From positions 1,379,349-1,443,348 of the forward strand of contig CM038918.1 in NCBI GenBank assembly GCA_021904315.1: 64,000 bases of DNA, read 5' to 3'. Source of the DNA: Sphagnum magellanicum (taxonomy: Eukaryota; Streptophyta; Sphagnopsida; Sphagnales; Sphagnaceae). Both the position numbers and the translations under genes were made by a program. Position 1 is the stretch's first letter, and each line of letters begins with the position of its first letter. Shown here piece by piece: positions 1 to 10,806 of this stretch. Below the pieces are notes generated by a model. It made no database searches. It worked only from the letters and a program-made list of their open reading frames with translations, and was not told the DNA's origin.

Positions 1-492
1 AGGAATAACTTGAGTACAAGATTGTTAACACCACCCTCCACACCATCACTCTCTTCATGCTCACAAGGCTTCTCACTAACACAAACATGTCCCACAAAAG
101 CCACAAACACAAACCCAACGAAAGAACAACAGAAGAGCCTACCAACAAACAACACCCGGAAAATACATCGCCACCGCCCCCTCCACAACTCCAAACCAAG
201 CCTAACCCAAAAATCTCACACACAAGTAAAAACAACCTGGAACCCGCCAGCTCTGAACAGGGAAGTTTACAGTAGTAAAATGAAGGAAAGCAAAAGGAGC
301 CCAGATATCGAAAGCATGAATAATACATGTACATAGCAAATTGGAAATAGAAAAAAGCCCCTTTGAAATTCCAACATTGAAAGATAACCAAACAACTCTA
401 GCCAAACATACTTTAATATTCAATTATGTAAATACACGGTCTGCTTTCATATCTCACTACACAGAGTTCGGTAGAATAATAAGATATTTGCT

Positions 493-636
493 TATAAACA
501 GGTCTGGTCGATCAGCTCTACGAGCATCTCTCAAACATCAAGGAAGACACATTTTAATTATAACTATAAGCACGTCTAGCCGATCCGCCCTCCAAGGATG
601 CCATAAACATGAAGAAAGAGACACTCTTATTTACAA
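493..636. repeat. 72-bp tandem duplication within repeat A
   Basis: Two units begin TATAAACAGGTCT and TATAAGCACGTCT, 72 bp apart. Each carries a GATCAGCTCT-like core and a CATAAACATGAAGGAAGA-like end. Both units are present in the A copies at 20503, 25040 and 49210. The copy near 28801-28865 has one hybrid unit. Confidence 0.75.
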
Positions 637-722
637 CAGCAGAAAAGCAGACCTCTAAGAACTGAAAGAACTGAAATTTCAAAGATCATTAATTACTGGA
701 GGTCGTTTAGCTGGAATCATTC

Positions 723-905
723 ATGGCAATGGAAACCGCATCCTGTAACGCGGTATTTGCTGCGGACAAAGTAGACGCCGCAACAGCACCAGTCAAAGAA
801 GAAGGTCCTTCAGCTGAATGCAAATCGTTCATCTCGATCTCTTCTAGTGGCTCTTCTCCTGTGGGGCCTGCAGTTCCGACCCATCAACAGGCAAAGGGTA
901 TTTAA
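723..905 (+). CDS. Hypothetical 60-aa ORF inside repeat A (copy A1)
   Basis: The ORF starts MAMETAS and continues into VFAADKVDAATAPVKEEGPS and PTHQQAK. The same reading frame is kept at 21181-21402 and 49913-50095, and with indels near 25545 and 28961. It is acidic and Ala/Ser-rich, with no membrane segment or known motif. Just after the HQQAK codons several copies read AAAGGTTATT, which could be a splice donor, so this may be a first exon. I do not recognise it. Conservation may reflect only recent duplication of the repeat. Confidence 0.25.
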   Translation: MAMETASCNAVFAADKVDAATAPVKEEGPSAECKSFISISSSGSSPVGPAVPTHQQAKGI

Positions 906-1410
906 ACACAGTCAGTTACATCTGGTATCAATACACAGAACTAGGATGCGTACGCAAGTGTCGTCGACAATGAATAGCTGGCAAAATATTAAGTCGGATT
1001 CAAGATTAGCCCAGTTACAAACGCTAGCTTGCTTTGCTCTCATGGGACTAGTTTTGCATTTAGTAACATACCATCATTGCTTGTTGATGACCGCTTCCGC
1101 ATGCGGAGATGCAGGCCACAGGCAGGGATGGTGATGAAAATGAAAAGAAGGAGCAGCCTTAATATCAGCGTCGCAGAATCCGAAGCGAAGCTTGACGCTA
1201 GTGCCTGCCATTCGCTGGTTGGTGGTGTTGCAACGTCTGCACTCATGGAACTGATTCCTGCACCCATCTCGCTCTGATGCTAATTCAAAGGACCCTCACG
1301 AAACTGTTTTGGCAGTAAAGCAATTGTTTTGAATCTAAACCGTATCGATCTCCCCACACAATCATGTCAAGTTCTTATACACATTCTTCTCTTCGTAAAC
1401 GGGGCTTAAA

Positions 1411-2050
1411 TGGGCATTGGGAAATTGTCCATGGGAAATTGTCCAATTGGGAATTGGCATTGCCCATGACAATTGGTACCTAATCTCTCCGTGCGTTGCA
1501 CCATTGGGTATGTGCCGCGTTCGCATTGGGTGGGTCGGTATGTGGCGTTCGCATTGGGTGGGTCGGTGGGTATTGGTACCTAACTGGAAGGAAGGGAAAA
1601 GCAATCAATTCTGCACCACAATGGTCAATCTCTCCATGCGTTGGGGAATGCAATTGCGAATGGTCGATCTCTCAATTCGATCTTTATTTGTTGTTCACTA
1701 TTTGCATTGGGGAATGCATCGAGCAGGTGGATATTGGTACCTAACTGGAAGGAAGGGAAAAGCAATCAATTTTGGTTGCATCGGTCACCAGGGGCCTAAC
1801 TGTGTTTTGAGAAAGGTGGGGAGGAAGAAAGAGAAAAACAATCTGGGTGGAGGGGAAAAACAATTAGGGTGCAGGGGGCGTGGGTGGGTGGGTATTGGGA
1901 GGAAGAAAGGAAAAATCAGGGTCAGCAGAGGGACGTGGGTGGGGTGGGAGGACGAAAGGAAAAATTCAGGGTGCAGGGGCCGGGTATTGGGTGGGTTTAG
2001 GGTGGGTGTGGTTTAGGGTTGGGAAGGAAGAAAAATCAGGATGAAAGGAA
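1411..2050 (+). repeat. G-rich, internally repetitive tail after A1
   Basis: This stretch is built from short GGGAAATTGTCC, GCATTGGGTGGGTCGG and GGAAGGAAGGGAAAA motifs. It includes an exact 40-bp direct repeat (1571-1610 and 1732-1771, starting TATTGGTACCTAACTGG) spaced 161 bp apart. The plus strand becomes strongly G-rich and T/C-poor from about 1780. It occupies the place where other A copies carry GGATGAAA minisatellites. An ORF (1417-2016) runs through it but follows the repeats and is unlikely to be a gene. Confidence 0.7.
1867..1899 (+). other. Potential G-quadruplex motif
   Basis: Six G-tracts of at least three lie within 33 bases, separated by loops of one to five bases (core GTGGGTGGGTGGG). 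This fits the usual G3+N1-7 rule for intramolecular quadruplexes. Function is not implied. Confidence 0.6.
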
Positions 2051-3849
2051 AGGAAGGAAGAAAAATCTGTTATAAAAAGCTCTATTGATTTGTTTGAACA
2101 CCATATTCACCAATTAATTTCAAATGTACTTCTTACTTGTTTATTATTATATTAAAATTCCTCAAGTTTAATTTGTCATAAATTCAAATGGAGGGATTTT
2201 ATAATGAAACTTTTTTAAAAATTGAGTCTATTTATGTGTTCATGTTCTAAATTATCTAATTTTTTAATTGGATTTTGATATGCCACCTATATGTTACCAT
2301 GTGTTTACTTGCCTAGTATTAATATTTCAATTTTTTGCATTCATGTCAGGTGTGTATGAGCATGATATGATGTTGGAGGTTGATTCATACAATTGAAATG
2401 CATAAAACAAAAAATAATATGTCATGCACAAAATGCACAACCAATGCAATCAATAATATTTTTTTTGCAAATAGTGAACAATGAATAAACTACGAATACT
2501 TAATCTTTTGCCATACTCCTATCTCGCTTTGAACATTGGCACCTACAACCTTGAAGAATGATATTGTTAGCAATACCACAATTGTTAAAAACCAAACCCA
2601 TTTTGGTATTAAAGCCCTAAACTAACTTAGAATGAATATTGTTGAATAGACAAGTGAGTTCATACTTGACATATATCTTTTTTTTCATACATATATTCTA
2701 TACCTAGCTTGAAGTAGGTGCATTGACACAATAATGGTCCCCAATCAACTACATGAACCAAATAAAACAAAAATTAATGATAACAACAACTTGGGTTTCA
2801 TATTATAAATGCAACCAAATTGACATAAAGTCAAAATTCTAATATATTAGCATTTGTTCCTTGAAGTCTATGATACAAAAACAATATTTCATAACCATAT
2901 AAATTTTTCATGAAATCATTTTCACTTCCATTAGTTTTGTTACATAGAATTTGAATCTTCACCTATTGAAAACATTAAAAAAATGTTGTGTATTGATTAT
3001 GTCAAGAAATTCATAAGATCATATGAATATGAAGAGAAGATTTAAAGAGAATTAATCTTTTATTCAATGTGATGTGACCTAAATTGAATCGCATTTTGTG
3101 TTGGTGTTATTCGAGTGAGCAAAAATATTCAATTTTGACATGTGACAATAGAAAGGTGATGATATGAGAAAGCAAATATGAAAAAGTTTTGTAGTGAAAT
3201 TGTCTTTTCAAACTATCATTCAAAAGGATGACCATTAATGGAACTAAAGTTGCTCTCAGTAAACAAGTTCTGATATATCATCATGACTACAATTAACGAT
3301 AACAAAATGATAATTGATAATTATTCTAAAATAATATTTGGGGGGAATTGCCGACTGCAATCTTATGTTAAGTGAGAAATTAATAATTAGTGGTTACTTT
3401 GCATTGAACAAGGGAGAAGATGGAAAAAGTCACAAATGGGTAAATGGGTAAAAGCTAACAAAAAGGGGAAGAGAGTGCAAAATACCAACTTTTAATTATA
3501 TAGACAAGTCATTGAATATGTAATACTTTGTAGAGAAGAAAAGAACACAAAACAATGGGTACTGAATGATAATAAACTGTGGATACTTTATTAGAAAGAT
3601 AGCACTAGAGTATGAAAAAGTTAAAAATAAATCTAAATTTCAACCTTTTCCAGTATACTACAAGGAAGGAAGAAGTGCAAATGACCAAGAAAGCCTACAA
3701 GTTTTATTAGTGAAGGTAAGCTTGAAGGCTCAAAATGCAATCTAAATTTTCAGTGCGCCACGTGGCATCCTTTTTAACACCTTCGAAGTAGTGATTTTTT
3801 TTCACAGTTCATAATTATATGCAAGCTCGATTGCAATCGTTTCCATGTT
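2051..3849. other. AT-rich stretch without recognisable gene
   Basis: This is low-GC sequence with no ORF resembling a known protein. The one thing found is an 85-bp block at 2914-2998 that recurs at 56284-56367. Confidence 0.6.
2914..2998 (+). repeat. Dispersed repeat fragment (partner at 56284-56367)
   Basis: Both blocks share TTCACTTCCATTA, ACCTATTGAAAACATTAAAA and GTATTGATT in the same order and spacing. This identifies a dispersed AT-rich repeat of unknown type. Confidence 0.6.
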
Positions 3850-5141
3850 ATCGCAACGGCGGTGGCAGAAGCAAAAGATTTAGTCCTAGGGTTTAGTTTT
3901 TCTTGCTGCAATAAGTTGCGCAAGCCCTTGCTAAATGGATGCGTCATGACATATATGTACCCGACTTATACCCCATTCTCGACTCCTGCCGATACTGCCT
4001 CCTCCTCCAAAGAGAAATATGGTCTTTATCTCTATCATGAGGGTTAGAAGAAGATCGACTTCTAATTGCATCTCGTCAAGCTCTTGGGTGTCCCTGTCCT
4101 CTTCATTCCAAGCAATGGAGGCTCCTACAAACAAGTAAGCCCATTGATATCAGTTTCTGCATAAATTCAAACTGAAAGAGGAATGTTTCTCAGCTTGGTG
4201 ATTGGTTGCGAATTTTTTTTCTTCTTGCTGTTTCTAACAGGATATTTGATTGGCATTAGGATTGTTCCTGTGCTGCATGAATTTGTGCATGGCATGGCAA
4301 GGCCAGCCTTTTTTTTTTACTCCTATTCATTCAGATGATCAGTGTTCATTGTGATGTGTGTTCTAATCTAGAACCCTAAAAATCTATGTTGAATTTTTAC
4401 TCAGAAACTGAAGCATGAAAAAAAGAAGAAAAAACCAGATTTCTTCGCCTTCTTCAATCTTCATCATGATGTGTGTTCTGATCTAGAACCCTAAAATCTT
4501 TGTGGAGTTCTTGCAGCACATGATCAATCCTGATGCCAATCAAATGTTAAAACAATAGCATAATTTAAAAAAAAAAAGAAACCAACTTGCTCCTCCTTCC
4601 TCAGTTTCTGGTCACATTAGAAAGTGAGCTTGATGTTCACCATGAGAGCTTTACAGTGCTGAAGTAGGTTTTCCAAGAAACAGGGACATATGGTTTTGAC
4701 ATCTTTCTGCAAAAGATACGAGTTTGTTTCTGAAGCAGAACTCCATTGTTGTTGCTAATGGCAGTAGCCAGGCTAATCAATTTGAGAAACAGATAGAAGA
4801 AAATTCTCAAATGCTCATCTCAGGAGCTAGGAATGACTTAGCCATGCACAGGGTCTTAAACCCTAGAAGATGCCGATCTTAGGAGCTAGGAATGGCTTAG
4901 CCATATACAGGGTCCTAAACCTTAGAAGATGCTTATTGCATGATTAGATCAGGAATGTTTGTTAGTGTATTTCTGTCATCCTCAGTTGGTCTGGTTTGCT
5001 TTCATATGTTTGCTTTGGGTTTTGTCCCCTAATTTGTTTTGGGAAAGCCTTCTAACATGACTTTGTGCTCTGCAGATGCGCTTGATAGCTGCAGAGTCAG
5101 TCAAGGCCTACAATGGAGGGTTCTAAGGTTCTCCATTAACG
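3850..5141 (+). pseudogene. PGAP1-like GPI inositol-deacylase fragment, exons 1-2
   Basis: Exon 1 (about 3850-4134) reads GCVMTYMYPTYTPFS, then KYGLYLYHEG, then GVPVLFIPSNGGSYKQ. These are the N-terminal signatures of eukaryotic PGAP1/Bst1, an ER membrane enzyme that removes the inositol acyl chain from GPI anchors. A canonical donor (CAA|GTAAGC) follows. After an intron (4135-5075) with a TGCAG acceptor, exon 2 (5076 on) reads RLIAAESVKAYNGG, matching the family's RSLAAES..AYQGG, and then soon fails. Stops lie inside exon 1 (after YHEG and after KIDF), and everything after exon 2, including the lipase GHSMGG region, is absent. It is a non-functional host gene fragment that kept its intron, so it is a DNA-level copy and not a retrocopy. 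The donor gene assignment is confident from motifs, and the decay is clear. Confidence 0.8.
4813..4930. repeat. 59-bp tandem duplication in the PGAP1-like intron
   Basis: Two adjacent copies both contain AGGAGCTAGGAATG, TTAGCCAT and CAGGGTC..AAAC..TAGAAGATG. Within the same intron, GATGTGTGTTCT.ATCTAGAA also occurs twice (about 4353 and 4470). Confidence 0.75.
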
Positions 5142-5393
5142 GTATGATTAGTGACCCCTCCCCCGCCTCCCTCCCCACCTCTCTTTTATGTCCTCTTTAT
5201 TCAGCCTCATTGAAATTAGAGATAAAGACTTGTTCAAATCTGATCTTTTGAGAAGAAAAATAGTGGGTGTTCAGTGTGCTTAGTGCAAGTAATGATATGA
5301 ATTAATCTGTGGGAGTTTGTGAAATGCCACCCAGGTTGATTCTGGTGTGAACAGTGGTGCAACTAACTTTGCTGTCAAGTGGTGTGGTTCAAG

Positions 5394-6045
5394 CTTGGGA
5401 GCAAGTGAAATGTTGCAGAATCATTGAAATTGTTGAAGCTAGGGGTCTAGTGATGATTTCCAAAGTGTCCAAGGTAGCGAGCTAGGGATAAAGTGTTCGA
5501 GCTAGACACGTGTTCAGTGTTGCAGAATCATCGAAATTGTCAAAGCTAGGGGTGTAGTGATGATTTCCAAAGTGTCAATGATAGGGGAGCCAGGGACAAA
5601 CTGTTCAGGCTAGAGAGGTGTTCAAGCTAGGGATCAAGTGACATGTTGCGGAAGCATCGAAATTGTTGAAGCTAGGGATCTAGTGATGATTTCCAAAGTG
5701 TCCACGGCAGGGGAGCTAGGGATAAAGTGTTCGAGCTAGACAGGTGTTCAAGCTAGGGAGCAAACGACATATTGCAGAAGCATCGATATTGTTGAAGCTA
5801 GGGGTATAGTGCTGATTTCCAAAATGTTCAAGCTAAAGGGGTAGGATAAAGTGTTCAAGCTAGGCAGGTGTTCAAGCTGGGGAGCAAGCAAAGTGTTGTG
5901 GAATCACTGAAATTGTTGAAGCTAGGGGTCTAGTGATGATTTCCATAGTGTTCGAGAGAGGGAGCTAGGGATACAGTGTTCAAGCTAGGCAGGTGTTCAA
6001 GCTAGGGAGAAAGTGAAGTGTTGCAGAATCACCGAAACACAGTTT
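5394..6045. repeat. Tandem array, about 125-bp period, five-plus copies
   Basis: The landmark TGTTGCAGAATCAT-like motif recurs at 5411, 5519, 5644, 5770, 5894 and 6019, giving spacings of 108, 125, 126, 124 and 125. Units also share GAAATTGTTGAAGCTAGGG, TGATGATTTCCAAAGTGT and GTTCAAGCTAGG. It lies between the two host gene fragments. Confidence 0.9.
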
Positions 6046-6129
6046 TATTTCGAAAGAATCGAAGTGTTGATGATACATGTATGAAATATCAAGCCTCCTG
6101 TATGTTGGTTGACTTCACAACTGGTGGAT

Positions 6130-6788
6130 GCAAGTCTTCAAGGGTGAGAAGATGGCAGGGCACATGGGGGCATTGAGGAGGACCGTCAACAATGTGTGGA
6201 TTCACAAAACTGAGCCTGAAAGGGACCTTGTCTGGGTCAGGGGCCAGGTGTATCTTCAGTAAACCCTGAACCCTAAACCCTTTGACAGTATTCATTTTTC
6301 AAAAATATGGTCTAGAGCAGCTTCTTTTAGGTTGCCTTCTATGCAGCAGACAATTTTGAGGATTTCTTCCCTGTACATACAAAGTTGTTGTCACAAGGAT
6401 AAACTTGGTTTGTAGGTCTTCAACAGGAGTTGTACCCTATTCATGGATAATTCTGAGTAGATGTCAGTTGATGTGTATATACGATGCTGTGGTTTTCATT
6501 AGTTTTGGTGCCCAATTCACATCTGTGGGCATCCAGCAAACTCATATCAGGTGTTTGGTCGCATGAATTGTGTAGGTGTGCACAGTGCCAGGTCACAAGG
6601 GCAATTTTGTCTACATCAAAGATGCATTTTACAAGAAACCCAATTTATCAATGTTGCCTTTCCCAACATACTTTGCATTGCTGGATGATAGCATGTCCCC
6701 TCTTCTTGTAGAACTGTCTGAAACTGACCTGGTCCTCCAGAAAGTACTTATGTCCATTTTTTTTAGACAGGAGTCCCCCAACATTTGA
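6130..6788 (+). pseudogene. Organellar ribosomal protein uL3 (RPL3)-like 3' exons
   Basis: The first exon (about 6130-6247) reads FKGEKMAGHMGALRRTVNNV, then a WVRGQ motif, then a GT donor. The second (6586-6788) reads PGHKGNFVYIKDAFYKK, LPFPTYFA and an acidic tail, then stops. This is the order and spacing of the C-terminal third of plant mitochondrial/bacterial-type uL3 (WVRGQVPG.GNFVFIKDA, LPFPTYFAPE). uL3 is an early-assembling large-subunit protein near the peptidyl-transferase centre. The upstream two-thirds are missing. The codon spanning the exon junction (Q-V-P) does not join cleanly, because one G appears to be lost at the acceptor. I therefore call it a gene fragment. It sits in the same orientation as the PGAP1-like fragment upstream, which suggests that host pieces were gathered or duplicated together. 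Confidence 0.75.
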
Positions 6789-7954
6789 AGTCTTGGCTTC
6801 TCCAGAATTGCTATTTTCTTCAACATGACATTAGGTTGTTCCACTATCTCCAAGAGCAAGGCACTTAAATTGACTGTACCAAGTGGCTCCCAGCTGGATA
6901 GAAAAGAAAATGTAGGACAAAATTTGGATAGGGACATGTGCAACATAAGCATTTCCTTCTGTGATTTCATGCAGAAAGACTCTATTTTTCCTATTGTCTG
7001 CGAGTGAGAGACAGGCAGGTTGCACTACTGCTAATGTGCAATGGAGTAGATTTTCCTCGCCAGCTCTTATTGAGTGTTATTGTGGAGATCAATTCCATAG
7101 ATGGATACCTGATGCTGCAGACATCAGTCTGTTCAAGGAAGCCCTTAGATTTCTAAACTTTACAGGATTCAAGCATCTGCAGTGCATCCATGGCTAGTGG
7201 CCATGGTTGTATGTAGGCTGCAGGTTTCTCTGATTAATAGCAACTAACATCAGTAGCATCACTAATGTGAAGTAATAAAGACAGTGCAATGCAACAACCA
7301 CAAATACCATGACTTCAAAACCCTGATCAAGTGAGCCCAGCAGTTGTTACTGACCCAGTGATCAAAGACTGCAACCAACACTTTTGCAGCTCTTTTCTTG
7401 ATGCACTGACATTCACTGTAAGTTGCCACCTATCCAAACATGAACAGCAATTTAAGCTTAAGAAATCATCATATGTTGAATGGCCAGACTCCAGTTTCTG
7501 CAGCTGGAAAGCCAGGATCAATCCCAATCTAGAGCAATCACAAATCCACTGGATTCATGACCCGCAACCTTCTGTGGGCTGATAAGAGAACAGATGCAAG
7601 TGACTGATTCCAATGCATCCAATTTGGCAAGCCAAAACTAACTACTAACCATTGTAAAAATTAAAATCAAGGTATGCATGGATGGTCTGATTTCAGATTA
7701 AATAGTTCATTTGGATCACAGTAGGAAAATTCCCAAAATTTTGTGTCAGGTCACAGGGAGATCTCAACAGTACATCTTCTGTTATATGCTTGACCTTAAA
7801 ATGGAGAATTTAGGGTGTCCAAGTACTTCTAGAACAAAATGTGGTACATAAGATGGGGAGGGGGAAGAGCTCATTGCACACATACTAAGGCTAGGTCAGC
7901 ATTTAATGAGATCTAACACTCATGGTGCTTCAACTCACAGCTACAAGAAGAATG
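6789..7954. other. No gene recognised
   Basis: ORFs of 60-110 codons occur on both strands (for example 6961-7197 and 7331-7582 on plus), but none shows a family signature. The sequence is less AT-biased than its surroundings, so it could be non-coding or intronic DNA carried with the uL3-like fragment. Confidence 0.4.
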
Positions 7955-8960
7955 AAGAAACAAACTTGTAAGTTGTTTGCAAGTCTTGCAGCAAACACTA
8001 CATTCACCATTTCAAGGGAAAAAGGAAAACCAAAAAGGAACTCATTGAGATAACTATAATCTGAAAAAGAATTCAGATTGTGAGTGGCTTGCAAGGTCTT
8101 ACAACATTCTGTTGTACATTTCATGGGGAAAAAAATGGCCCAAAATTAACTCATTGAAATAACTATAATCTCAAAATGAAACCACTAAAATTTTTGGAGT
8201 TTCACAAAATCAAATTTCAATTTAATAAACAAACAATGGATTGTAAGTGGCTTGCAGGTCTTCCAACATTATATTGATGATTTCAGGAGAAATAAAAAAA
8301 CCCAAAAACCGACTTGTTCAAATAACTACAATTTCAAAACAGAACTACTAAAATTTCTGATTTTCACAAAATGAAATTCCAATTTAAGGAAACATTGAAG
8401 ATTTTAGAAAAAGAAAAAGAGAAAGCCACAAAACTCATTGAAACAGTTTAAAACTCACAATAAAACCAAACAAACACTACATTGACAATTTCACAAAAAA
8501 GAAGAAAAAAAGCCAAATAACCAACACACTGGAATTTAACTGTAACCTCAAATGTTCTCAACCTGAATACCAAATCAAAACTATATTGCAATTTCAATCA
8601 ACATGCAAACATTTGAATATATCCAACAGACATTCAATGTAATCAATTTCAAATTGACCATAAAAAAGTTACAACTTCTGAACTTCGGGAAAAAAAATCC
8701 AAAATAAAATAATACTGTAATCTCACATCACACAAACTCTTAAAATCCTTCCCAGAAAAACATACAATGTAGCACTGCAAAACAAAAGCTAAAATTTTGT
8801 CCACATTTAAATTCACATAACACAAATATGATAAAATACCAAATGGCTTGCAACTTTTGCATCATACACAACATCAGCCATTTCAGAAAAAGGAGAGAAT
8901 GTTCAAAAAACAGTAACACCTCAAAATCACTATGAAATTGAGTTTCCCAATATAAAACTC
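7955..8960. repeat. Degenerate long-period repeat zone
   Basis: The phrases GTAAGTGGCTTGCAGGTCTT, CACTACATTCACCATTTCA-like and ACTCATTGAAATAACTATAA-like recur near 7968, 8080, 8243, 8460 and 8845 at irregular spacings of roughly 110-220 bp or more. The plus strand is A-rich. No coding signal is recognised. It ends at the left edge of repeat B. Confidence 0.55.
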
Positions 8961-9969
8961 CAAATTGAAACAATGTGGCAAAACATGAACATTTCCAACT
9001 TAAGAGGCCAGTGCCAGTGAGCTCATATCATGAGAACTATGACAGCACTTCCATAAAGACACTACCACGAAAAAATAAATAAAACCCTACTGAAAGCACA
9101 ACAGATCTTAATAACTTTTTAAAAAAAACATCCATAGAGACACATATAAACCAATATGTGGTTGATTTCACCACAGAAAAGGTTTGTCATTTTGTTTGAG
9201 GGAGAATCCAACCACCAGCTTTTTCCGCACAGGATAAACAAGACTTACAGAGCCTCCAATTCTGAATTTGAACTTCATGCAATGCAGCATAAGAGACCAC
9301 ACGTGTTATGCAAGCATCAATAATACAATATTGGAATTGTGAATTTGTGATGCTGTAGGAAACCTGTTCAAAATCAGATATCCTCAAGAGGCAGGATGAA
9401 CCCTTAGGTTAGCAGTGCCAAAAAGGAGGAACAAAAATAGGCAACTTGACTTCAAGAAATTTGAGAGGACAAGACTGAGATTTTCCATTGCGAACCTAAG
9501 CAGACACTAACAAAGCAACAAAAAGCATGTGCTGACAAGATGACACCTCAGAACATAGAATGGAAGCACTGAATTCTGTGTAGCTATGACACATGTATCA
9601 GACAACATGGAATTGGTGGAATGACACATGCAAACTGAAGATAAAGGTACAGGAACAAGTTGATTGACCCCATAAAAAGACCTTAACAGATCAATAGTAA
9701 TATGCAGAGAGGGGAAAACATGATCAAAGAGAGGCATCAGTGCATCACTGCTATATTCCAGATGATGGTTCAGAAAATTCACGGCTCACAACAGGTGAGA
9801 CTTGCAGCACAAGGATCTGCGTCATACAACTGCATAAATATCACGTTGTCTGGTGTTTCAGCTTTAGCGAACGAAAACAAAACATATAACTCGACAGGCT
9901 CGAAGCACACAGGGTGGGATAAGGAAGATTCGAAACCTCTCTACAGCACAACAACAGAAACAAGCCAAG

Positions 9970-10430
9970 ATACTTATCCTCCACAGCTTGGCTCCGCTCC
10001 CAGCTACAAAAATGCCTGCAAACAACACCAAACACGACCGCACTTCCATTCACAGCCAACAAAAGGGGGAAAAAAAAAGAGAAAATGTCGACGCACTTGG
10101 AAAAGTTTCGCTTTCCCTCCACCCGACCTTCTGAAAGCACGCACACACAACAGCACCAAAAAGAAAGAAGAAAAACCAACAAAAACATTAAAAAATAACG
10201 CACCTGCAAAGGTTTGCTCCGCTGTCCAGCAACAAACAACGCCCGCAATGAACACCAAACATCACCGCATCTCCTTCGCAACAAAAAAATGACGCAAAGA
10301 AGAGACAAGCATGCATGCACCTGGAAAAGCTTCGCTTTTCATCAATCCGACTTGCCAGAAAGCATGCAATTGCAACGAAACAACAGTAAAAGAAAAAGAA
10401 ACAAAACGAAAGCCTCTCTCTTTCTCCATC
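9970..10430. repeat. 225-bp tandem repeat inside B1
   Basis: Two units start CTCCGCTCCCAGC (9992) and CTCCGCTGTCCAGC (10217). In each, a GACCGCACTTCC or CACCGCATCTCC motif is followed by a CACTTGGAAAAGTTTCGCTT or CACCTGGAAAAGCTTCGCTT motif and by CTTCTGAAAGCACGC or TTGCCAGAAAGCATGC. The same arrangement is present in the other two B copies. Confidence 0.8.
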
Positions 10431-10527
10431 CAACCTCCTCCCTCTCCCTATGTCTGTCGCCCGTCCCCTCTTTGCATCAAGCCTTCCATCAATTTACCTT
10501 CTGCTGCTACATAAAAAAAATCAAAAA

Positions 10528-10806
10528 ATGAGCGCACCTGCAGAAGCTCCACCGCGAGTCCCACACACCACACGTCCTTCCTCCGAAATCAAAACCGTCA
10601 CCACGCTCCACACCATCACCCTCTTCTTGCTCACAACCCTCCCCACCAACACCAACAACTCCCACAAAACGCAAAAACACAAACCCAACGAAAGAACAAC
10701 AGAGCCTACCAACAAACACGACACGGAAAATACATCACCACCATCCCCTCCACAACTTCAAACCAAGCCTAAACCAAGAATATCACACACAACCCGCAAA
10801 ATGTGA
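10528..10806 (+). CDS. Hypothetical 92-aa Pro/Thr-rich ORF in B1
   Basis: The ORF starts MSAPAEAPP, has a hydrophobic run LHTITLFLLTTL near residues 26-37, then a Lys/Thr/Pro-rich tail. ORFs of the same length lie at 24752-25030 and 28248-28526 with a handful of substitutions and no frame loss. Upstream is a CT-rich stretch (about 10410-10500, CTCTCTCTTTCTCC) resembling a plant 5' leader, and an A-rich run precedes the ATG. Nothing downstream resembles a known domain. It may be the first exon of a captured gene or a chance ORF in A/C-rich DNA. Three near-identical copies alone do not show selection. Confidence 0.3.
   Translation: MSAPAEAPPRVPHTTRPSSEIKTVTTLHTITLFLLTTLPTNTNNSHKTQKHKPNERTTEPTNKHDTENTSPPSPPQLQTKPKPRISHTTRKM

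Larger units (their letters stand above)
25..1410 (+). repeat. Repeat family A, copy A1
   Basis: This is the first of five copies of a moderately GC-richer, A/C-skewed sequence. The others are at 20503-21720, about 25040-26256, about 28530-29640 and 49210-50580. Bases 1-24 are the last bases of unit E, so the E/A join is at 24/25, at the same base as in the copies at 20503 and 49210. The copy contains a 72-bp internal tandem duplication (about 493-636), a 60-codon ORF (723-905) and a block near 1125-1285 that is open on both strands in most copies. The end GGGGCTTAAA at 1410 matches the end of the copy at 26256. I recognise no protein family. It may be a non-autonomous element or a duplicated piece of host gene. 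Confidence 0.8.

Noticed and set aside
1980-2030. Plant telomere-like TTTAGGG words
   Set aside because: Only two or three irregular occurrences within a generally G-rich repeat, with no tandem telomere array.
9841-10433. Cys/Phe-rich minus-strand ORFs in repeat B (also 24086-24653 and 27722-28127)
   Set aside because: They arise from the G/T-rich complement of A/C-rich DNA, overlap each other in different frames and are not consistently open between copies.
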